A stretch of 12,865 nucleotides of DNA from an uncultured Actinomycetes bacterium (GTDB lineage Bacteria; Actinomycetota; Thermoleophilia; Solirubrobacterales; Solirubrobacteraceae): NCBI GenBank assembly GCA_937888775.1, contig CALAQT010000122.1, positions 1 to 12,865 on the forward strand. Reading direction: 5' to 3'. A program made the translations under genes and the position numbers. Shown piece after piece: positions 6,569 through 12,865 of this stretch (its first letter is position 1; each line of letters begins with the position of its first letter). The notes below the pieces were generated by a model that saw only the letters and a program-made list of their open reading frames with translations, was not told the origin of the DNA and searched no databases.

Positions 6569-6970
6569 ATGGATACGCGAATCGAAAAGACCGATCAGCA
6601 ATGGCGCCGGGAGCTGACTCCCGCCGAATACGAAGTGCTCAGGAAGAAGGGCACCGAGCGGCCATTCACTGGCGGCTACGTGCACACCAAGGACGACGGT
6701 GTCTATCGCTGCGCCGGCTGCGGCGCCGCGCTGTTCTCCTCGGACACCAAGTTTGACTCGGGTACCGGCTGGCCGAGCTTCACCGACCCGGCCGTGCGAG
6801 CAAACGTCGAGCTGCACGAGGACCGCAAGCTGTTCATGCGTCGCACCGAGGTTACGTGCGCGAGCTGCGGCGGCCATCTCGGCCACGTCTTCAACGACGG
6901 CCCCGCGGGCTGCGATCGCTACTGCATCAACTCGACCGCGCTCAAGCTCGACCGCAGCACCCCCACGTAG
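6569..6970 (+). CDS. msrB: Peptide methionine-R-sulfoxide reductase MsrB
   Basis: MsrB reduces the R-epimer of protein methionine sulfoxide, complementing MsrA. The gene is intact: 133 residues from ATG 6569, preceded by GGAG at a good distance; the open frame extends 5' but without that site. Seen in order are [28 protein letters not shown] (Cys48, Cys51) and CASC (Cys97, Cys100) as the structural zinc site, [18 protein letters not shown], and RYCINS, whose Cys119 is the catalytic residue. All key residues are present. It lies 65 bases after the sigma gene and 28 bases before the malic enzyme gene, suggesting cotranscription, with a possible additional promoter just upstream. Its electrons come from thioredoxin and so ultimately NADPH. 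Confidence 0.96.
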   Translation: MDTRIEKTDQQWRRELTPAEYEVLRKKGTERPFTGGYVHTKDDGVYRCAGCGAALFSSDTKFDSGTGWPSFTDPAVRANVELHEDRKLFMRRTEVTCASCGGHLGHVFNDGPAGCDRYCINSTALKLDRSTPT

Positions 6971-6998
6971 GGCTCCCACGAGGGGTAGGATCAGCTCC

Positions 6999-8456
<1,458 letters not shown>

Positions 8457-9109
8457 GCTCCCGCTCGCACGCGGCAGTCGGTCGGAGCAAGTCGGCGCGG
8501 GTTGGCTGCAGGAAGCGGCGCTCGCCGGGCTTTTCACCGGGCTCCCCCAGCCGCTCAAACGCCTCGGCGATCTCGGCCCGCCGCGCGTCGAAGATCGCCG
8601 CCCGGTCGGGGTCGACGCTCACTGTGCGAGCGCGGCATGCCGCCAAGTCGGCGATGCACAGGCCGACGTCGTAATCGACGGTGGTCACGCGATCCAGGCC
8701 GGCGAGTTCGGCGCTGGCGAGGGCGTGTTGCGCCGCCGCGCGCACCTCGAACTCATCCTCGACCAGGCTCGTGAGCGCGAAGTAATCGCCTTGGGCCAGC
8801 GGCTCGGCTACGTACACGAGGCCGGTGGGACGCAGGACTCGACGCGCCTCGCACAGGGCTCGCGTCAGATCCGCCGGCGGCACGTGGTGAAGCGTGCGCA
8901 TGAAGATCGCCACATCCACTGACGCGTCTGCGAGCGGCAGGTCCTGCGCACGGCCGACGAGGTAGCGGGCGCCGCTGCGGTTATCCCGCGCCAGCGCAGG
9001 CGCGAGCTGCTCCTCGGAGATCTCGACGCCGATCATCCGCGCGCCTAGAGCGCTGACATCGCGGACCAGCGCCCCGCCGCCGCAGCCGATGTCGACCACG
9101 TCCTTGCCG

Positions 9110-10864
9110 TCAGTTTCGACCAGGCGCGCCAGCATCGACAGATCGGTGGTCACTTCGCGGCGCAACGTGCGGGTAATCGTAATCGGGCTGGCTGTACAGC
9201 TCTGGCCGTGTCGCTGACGCCGGGGCTTCGCGCGGGTGGGTCTGTTCGCCGTCGGCGGTACCGCGGGAGGGCAGCGCGGCGAGCACGAGCAGCGCCGCGG
9301 CGCCCGCGACGAGCGCGCCGGCCCCCTGCGAGAGGTGACTGCCGCTCATGAACGCGGCGCGTGCCGCGTGGTCCAGGAGCGAGCCGCTGACCCCACCGAC
9401 GGCGGAGGCGACGCCGAGCGCGCCGCCGAGCGACCCGGTGATCGTGTGCAGCACCGCCGGCGGTACGGAGTGGGAGGAGAGCGCGCTTGTGATGTGCTGC
9501 TGGTAGCGGGTGGAGAGCATGCTGCCCATCACCGCGACACCGAGCGCGCCCCCGACCTGGATCGCTAAGCCGTAGGTTCCTGAGCCGACCCCGGCTTCGG
9601 TGCGCGGGAGCGATCCGAGCACCGCGTCGGCGGCAGTGGGCATCAGTAATCCCGCTCCCGCGCCCACCAGCAGCATGCCTGGCACCAGGTCGCCGTAGCT
9701 GGCCGACGCGGTCGATGCCACGGCGGCCCACCCCAACCCGCCGGCGATCGCCGCCAGGCCGGCCGTCGCGGTGAGCTTGCTGCCGATGGCACGCACAACC
9801 GGCGTCGAGAGCGGGGCCGCGACGGCCACGAGACCGGCCATCGGAAGGAGTCGCACGCCGGCCTCAAGCGGCGAGAAGCCGAGGTCGAACTGCAGGACCT
9901 GGGTGACCACGAACAGCGCCCCGACCAGCGGAAACAGGCCAAGCAGTAGCGCCGTGATCGCCGCGGTGAAACGCTGGGAGCGAAAGAACTGCAGCTTCAG
10001 CATCGGATGGTCACTGCGAGCCTCCCAGCCCACGAATACCGCGAGCGTCGCGATCGCGCAAATCCCGGCCACGACCACGCGCGACGAGCCCCAGCCGTGA
10101 GTGGGAGCTTCGATGATCGCCCACAGCAGCAATCCGAGCCCGACGATCGAGAGCAACGCACCGGCCGGATCCGGCCTGCCGGCAGCGGGATTCCTTGATT
10201 CCGGCACCAGCCGCCACGCCGCCAGCGCGCCAATGATCAGTAACGGCACGTTGACGAAGAACACCGAGCCCCACCACAACCTCGACAACAGCAGGCCCCC
10301 AGCGAGCGGACCAATCGCAATCCCCACCCCCATCGTCCCACCCCACACCCCGATCGCCCGCGCTCGCTCCCGGGGATCCGGAAAGACATCATCGAGAATC
10401 GACAAGCCGGCGGGGATGGTCATAGCGGCTCCGACCCCCATCACCGCCCGCCACGCGATCAGCACGCCCACCGAGCCCGAGAACGCGGCCCCGAGCGAGC
10501 CGATCGCAAACAAGCAAAACCCGGTGAGAAACAGCCGCTTACGCCCGAGGCGGTCGCCCAGGCTGCCCGCGACCAGCAACAAGCCACCGAACGCCATCGC
10601 GTAAGCGTCGACGATCCACTGCAGCCCGCTGGAGGTGGCGTGCAGCTTGCGCACGAGCGTCGGCAGCGCCACGTTCAGAATCGTCATATCGATGTTCACG
10701 ACCAGAACCGCGACACACAGCACGGACATCACCGTCCATCGACGCAAGTGCGGCGCGCTCGGTAACCCGGCCGCCTGGCGCACCGACGCGCGCGATCGCC
10801 CTGATCCGATCGATCGGCCCGCGTTCATGTCTCCGACATTCTCAGACATGCTCTCGCAGCGCAT
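9110..10864 (-). CDS. DHA2-family (EmrB/QacA-type) MFS drug efflux transporter
   Basis: This 584-residue inner-membrane proton antiporter has about 14 predicted helices. Family motifs are NIDMTILNVALP (57-68, DHA2 motif D1, with the helix-1 Asp), GSLGDRLGRKR (about 100-110, MFS motif A), and GIAIGPLAGG (181-190, antiporter motif C). LQWIVDAYAM is also typical of the group. ATG 10864 has AAAGG five bases upstream; ATG 10849 and ATG 10828 (Met13) are alternatives that shorten a basic, non-membrane leader. The C-terminal tail after the last helix is hydrophilic and overlaps the methyltransferase start. Upstream is the stub of a response regulator, whose frame overlaps the start. DHA2 pumps export lipophilic cations, antibiotics or dyes; the substrate here is unknown. 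Coupling with a methyltransferase might mean a resistance or secondary metabolite function, but that is a guess. Confidence 0.92.
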   Translation of the reverse strand: MRCESMSENVGDMNAGRSIGSGRSRASVRQAAGLPSAPHLRRWTVMSVLCVAVLVVNIDMTILNVALPTLVRKLHATSSGLQWIVDAYAMAFGGLLLVAGSLGDRLGRKRLFLTGFCLFAIGSLGAAFSGSVGVLIAWRAVMGVGAAMTIPAGLSILDDVFPDPRERARAIGVWGGTMGVGIAIGPLAGGLLLSRLWWGSVFFVNVPLLIIGALAAWRLVPESRNPAAGRPDPAGALLSIVGLGLLLWAIIEAPTHGWGSSRVVVAGICAIATLAVFVGWEARSDHPMLKLQFFRSQRFTAAITALLLGLFPLVGALFVVTQVLQFDLGFSPLEAGVRLLPMAGLVAVAAPLSTPVVRAIGSKLTATAGLAAIAGGLGWAAVASTASASYGDLVPGMLLVGAGAGLLMPTAADAVLGSLPRTEAGVGSGTYGLAIQVGGALGVAVMGSMLSTRYQQHITSALSSHSVPPAVLHTITGSLGGALGVASAVGGVSGSLLDHAARAAFMSGSHLSQGAGALVAGAAALLVLAALPSRGTADGEQTHPREAPASATRPELYSQPDYDYPHVAPRSDHRSVDAGAPGRN

Positions 10865-11064
10865 CGGGGCCTTTCACCCATCGGGGGTGCGCACAGTCCC
10901 GCGGCGTCGCGGCACGTGTCGCGTCCTTCCTGGCGGTGATCCAGGGCCTCCTGGCTGACATCTCGGGTGGCCGCTAGCTTGCCGTCAGCGCCGGGCTCGG
11001 CGTCGGGCACCATCTGGAGTCCGCGGCGCACCACCTGGTGATCGTCGGCGAGCACAATCCGCAA
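10825..11064 (-). pseudogene. Truncated NarL/LuxR-type response regulator (receiver N-terminus only)
   Basis: A good ribosome binding site (AGGAG, three bases before TTG 11064) leads into RIVLADDHQVVRRGLQMV, the canonical start of a NarL-family receiver domain, with the acidic DD pair that binds Mg2+. After about residue 26 (DAEPGADG) the sequence no longer resembles a receiver: there is no phospho-acceptor Asp strand, no KP motif and no LuxR helix-turn-helix before the stop at 10825. The frame is 79 codons. No other frame downstream restores the domain. It looks like a gene whose 5' end survives while the rest was deleted. It overlaps the exporter start by 40 bases, so its promoter and ribosome binding site may now serve the exporter. 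Confidence 0.55.
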
Positions 11065-11378
11065 CAGCTCCTGCGAGGGAGCTTTCTCGTCTCTGCTCGC
11101 CCGTTCCTGCGTGTCATCTCAATATCAGCCTACCCGCCGCGCGGCAGCCGGTCGATCAAGGAGCCCGGTTCCCGATCAGCCCTGACCGCGAGTCTAACCT
11201 GGCCACCGAGCCGCCGGGCGCGAACGGCACGTTAGCGACATCCTGGGAATACCCGAGCGCGCGCCGGCCAAACTGTCCAGCCTGCGGTATTGAGCCGCGT
11301 GGTAGGCTAGATTTCGCCGACCGGATAGGCGCTAGCGCATCGCGTGAAGCGTCGCTGATTCCATGCGGAGGCCTCGTC
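11065..11378. other. Intergenic region with candidate promoter and a 10-base palindrome
   Basis: About 314 bases lie between the divergent response regulator stub and the GGDEF gene; I see no convincing gene in either direction. TAGGCT at 11303-11308 is a reasonable actinobacterial -10 element for the GGDEF gene, though a clear -35 box is not visible. GCGCTAGCGC at 11329-11338 is a perfect 10-base palindrome about 40 bases before the GGDEF start and could be an operator. GGAGG at 11367-11371 is the ribosome binding site of that gene, seven bases before its GTG. Confidence 0.35.
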
Positions 11379-12008
11379 GTGACGGGCTCACCATCAGGCG
11401 ATCGTACCCCGGAGCCCACGAACCGGCCGATCCAGGGAGAGAGGGAGATCATCGTGCCGGCTTCGAAGACGCTTGAGGGTGATCAGCAGCTCGCTGATCG
11501 CGATCAGATCCTCGCGGATGCTGACAGGAAGGGATCTGAGAGCGACCAGTCCGCGGCCAGTAGAGAGCAGGCAGCCGCTGACAGCGATCAGGCGGCCAGT
11601 GATCGCGACCTTGTGCATGGCGGCGACCCTGATGTGCATGACTCTTCGCGCAAGGTTCGCAATCGCAGCGCCCAGCAGCGCCAGTACAGCGCTCACGGGC
11701 GCGTCGAGGCGGCCGATTCTCGTGATCAGGTTGCGCGCACTCGTGATCTGACAGCATTGGCGCGTGATCAGGCCGCCGAGCTGCGTGATCGCGAGCTGGG
11801 GACCCGCGATGATGTGGTGGGTGAGGTCGTGGAGGTCGTGGTGCGTGCAGAAGACCGTAGGAGTGCAGCTGCTGAGCGCGCATTCGCGGCTGAGGGTCGA
11901 GCCCGGGCAGCGGCGGATCGCGAGCAGGCGGCCCGTGACCGGTTGCAGGCTCAGGACGACCGCGACGCGCTGCTGCATCAGCTGGCGATAGCCAAGACCG
12001 ATGGCTGA
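11379..12008 (+). CDS. Heptad-repeat N-terminal part of a GGDEF diguanylate cyclase, frameshifted at its end
   Basis: It starts at GTG 11379 with GGAGG seven bases upstream. The 209-residue product is almost wholly charged and helical with no membrane segment or signal peptide. Residues about 32-79, 100-143 and 159-200 carry heptads of the type D-R-D-Q-x-x-A, predicting a long coiled coil and probably dimerisation. The frame ends ALLHQLAIAKTDG at TGA 12006-12008. In the next frame LTGTRSRATGLEDL continues directly, so one base is missing near 12003: GAT GGC TGA should be GAT-x-x-CTG ACC, the D-x-LTG entry of a GGDEF domain. The distance 11379-12445 is one base short of whole codons. Intact, this would be a cytoplasmic cyclase of about 355 residues. 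I have seen similar DRDQ-repeat GGDEF architectures in Thermoleophilia-like actinobacteria (recollection, not checked). Confidence 0.75.
   Translation: MTGSPSGDRTPEPTNRPIQGEREIIVPASKTLEGDQQLADRDQILADADRKGSESDQSAASREQAAADSDQAASDRDLVHGGDPDVHDSSRKVRNRSAQQRQYSAHGRVEAADSRDQVARTRDLTALARDQAAELRDRELGTRDDVVGEVVEVVVRAEDRRSAAAERAFAAEGRARAAADREQAARDRLQAQDDRDALLHQLAIAKTDG
11472..11615 (+). repeat. Degenerate 21-base (heptad) coding repeat
   Basis: Residues 32-79 of the GGDEF-associated protein consist of consecutive seven-residue units of the form E/D-x-D-Q-x-x-A (DRDQILA, ESDQSAA, SREQAAA, DSDQAAS). Diverged versions recur at about 11676-11807 and 11853-11978. At DNA level GAT-CAG and GAT-CGC codon pairs dominate, making this stretch rich in GATC. 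It is a protein coiled-coil repeat and not a DNA satellite. Confidence 0.7.
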
Positions 12009-12445
12009 CCGGGACGCGTTCGCGTGCGACGGGCTTGGAGGATCTTCATCACGAGGTCGATCGTGCGCACAGAACGATGGCGCCGCTCGTGATTGCCTAT
12101 GTCGATGTCGTCGGCCTGAAGGCTGTCAACGATACTTACGGTCATACTGCTGGTGACGCGCTGTTGCAGCGAGCGGTGAAAGCGATCCGCGGTCATTTGC
12201 GCTCTTATGATCTGATCGTTCGGATCGGCGGCGATGAGTTTCTGGCGGTCATGTCTGGCGCGACTATCGTGGATGCCCGCCTGCGCTTTGGTGTCATCCA
12301 GACCACGCTCGCGGCCGACCCCGATCAGTGCGAGATCAAGGTCGGGTTCGCCGCGCTCGAGGCAGACGACAGCGCCACCGCGCTCATCCAACGCGCCGAC
12401 GCCAATCTACCCACCAGCCGCCGGCGCATAGCCGGCGAAGTCTGA
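12005..12445 (+). CDS. GGDEF diguanylate cyclase catalytic domain (C-terminal part of the frameshifted gene)
   Basis: The frame begins at LTGTRSRATGLEDLHHEVDRA and ends at TGA 12443-12445. It makes cyclic di-GMP from two GTP. VIAYVDVVGLKAVND holds the metal-binding Asp; YGHTAGDALLQRAV follows; RIGGDEF (GGDEF codons 12227-12241) is the intact active site loop. RSYD lies exactly five residues before GGDEF and fits the inhibitory RxxD I-site, so product feedback is likely. The domain is a little short after GGDEF and ends near DANLPTSRRRI, where the usual YxAK segment is altered. No independent ribosome binding site is evident near TTG 12035, the first in-frame start, supporting that this is one gene with the preceding coiled-coil frame. 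Confidence 0.82.
   Translation: MTGTRSRATGLEDLHHEVDRAHRTMAPLVIAYVDVVGLKAVNDTYGHTAGDALLQRAVKAIRGHLRSYDLIVRIGGDEFLAVMSGATIVDARLRFGVIQTTLAADPDQCEIKVGFAALEADDSATALIQRADANLPTSRRRIAGEV
12419..12437. other. 7-base inverted repeat at the end of the GGDEF gene
   Basis: CGCCGGC (12419-12425), loop GCATA, GCCGGCG (12431-12437): a perfect seven-pair stem overlapping the last codons. It could act as a weak terminator or simply reflect Arg/Gly codons in GC-rich DNA. There is no T tract. Confidence 0.25.
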
Positions 12446-12505
12446 GTTGCAGTCCTGGAGGCTGCTCGAACCGGGCCTGAGGTCAGCCAGCCGTACGCTC
12501 CACCC

Positions 12506-12811
12506 GTGCCTGAACGAGCGAAACCGCAGCGCCCGGCGCCATCGCGCTGGACTTCCTTCGTCGCGGACCCACGTGAGCCAAGACAACGGATCCTCCACGA
12601 GCAGGGCAATCCCGATCATCGCGCCCGCGTAGAGCACAACCGGAACACCGTCCTCGTGCACCTCAGCGACGAGGACGGACACGGATGGATCGTTCTTGCG
12701 GTGGATCGCGCGACCCGGCGCTGGGCGGTCGGGGTGGCGCGGCGACAACTCGACGCCGCCCAGGATGCGTTCGAGCGGCTCTACGCATTTGACGAGGAAG
12801 AAGCGGACTAA
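12506..12811 (+). CDS. Small hypothetical protein
   Basis: This is a 101-residue frame from GTG 12506 to TAA 12809-12811, 60 bases after the GGDEF stop. It reads MPERAKPQRPAPSRW, then QRILHEQGNPDHRARVEHN, HLSDEDGHGWIVLAVDRATRRW, and ends with a helix (ARRQLDAAQDAFERLY) and an acidic tail. There are no membrane segments, cysteines or known catalytic motifs. The alternation of a beta-rich core (TVLVHLSDEDGHGWIVLAVD) with a C-terminal helix looks like a real folded small protein, and its DHRARVEHN and DEDG-GW segments look conserved-like. No ribosome binding site is obvious. I do not recognise a function. Confidence 0.65.
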   Translation: MPERAKPQRPAPSRWTSFVADPREPRQRILHEQGNPDHRARVEHNRNTVLVHLSDEDGHGWIVLAVDRATRRWAVGVARRQLDAAQDAFERLYAFDEEEAD

Positions 12812-12865
12812 GTGGTCTGGCTCGGAAGTTCGCGCACGTATCGCGTCCTGGGGGGTCAGGCAGCG

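Noticed and set aside
11470..11620. GATC-rich repeats as a replication origin or methylation cluster
   Set aside because: The periodicity is exactly seven codons in frame with a protein coiled coil, and no DnaA boxes or AT-rich stretch are present.
12812..12865. Possible gene start at GTG 12812, open to the window end
   Set aside because: Only 18 codons are visible, with no ribosome binding site or recognisable motif.

Overview
The window is high-GC DNA with tightly packed genes, many GTG starts, an ECF sigma/anti-sigma pair and actinobacterial-style proteins. It most resembles a chromosomal segment of an actinomycete, possibly class Thermoleophilia (Solirubrobacterales-like). That placement rests on protein style and the GGDEF protein architecture and is an inference. 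No rRNA, tRNA, CRISPR array, transposase or phage gene was found.

Layout. Positions 1-768 hold the 3' part of a threonine aldolase-type PLP enzyme. Convergent to it (2727-797, minus) is an unrecognised protein split by a frameshift into a soluble N-terminal part and a four-helix membrane part. Divergent from that is a small zinc cytidine/blasticidin-type deaminase (2779-3222). Positions 3279-5030 carry a decayed two-gene unit: a protein with an in-frame amber codon, then a DyP-type peroxidase with two frameshifts, no visible catalytic GxxDG motif and no C-terminus. Both proteins share an N-terminal domain with an HFARW signature. A strong hairpin (5016-5043) closes this unit.

Positions 5063-8456 look like a thiol/oxidative-stress module. 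It has msrA (minus, one-base frameshift) divergent from a zinc-finger anti-sigma factor, an ECF sigma factor, msrB and an ACT-domain malic enzyme (all plus, tightly spaced). A plausible reading is that the sigma/anti-sigma pair senses redox state, MsrA and MsrB repair methionine sulfoxide, and malic enzyme supplies NAD(P)H for the thioredoxin that recycles them. The neighbouring peroxidase would once have fitted the same theme.

Positions 8368-11064 (minus) hold a SAM methyltransferase, a 14-helix DHA2-type drug exporter and the N-terminal stub of a NarL-type response regulator. Positions 11379-12445 encode a cytoplasmic GGDEF diguanylate cyclase with a long charged heptad-repeat N-terminus, again split by a one-base frameshift. 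A small conserved-looking hypothetical protein (12506-12811) follows.

A recurring feature is that several otherwise well-conserved genes are broken at a point where adding one base restores the frame (near 1630, 4112, 4440, 5274 and 12003). This suggests either consensus errors in the source assembly or real gene decay, and affects how every broken gene here should be read.
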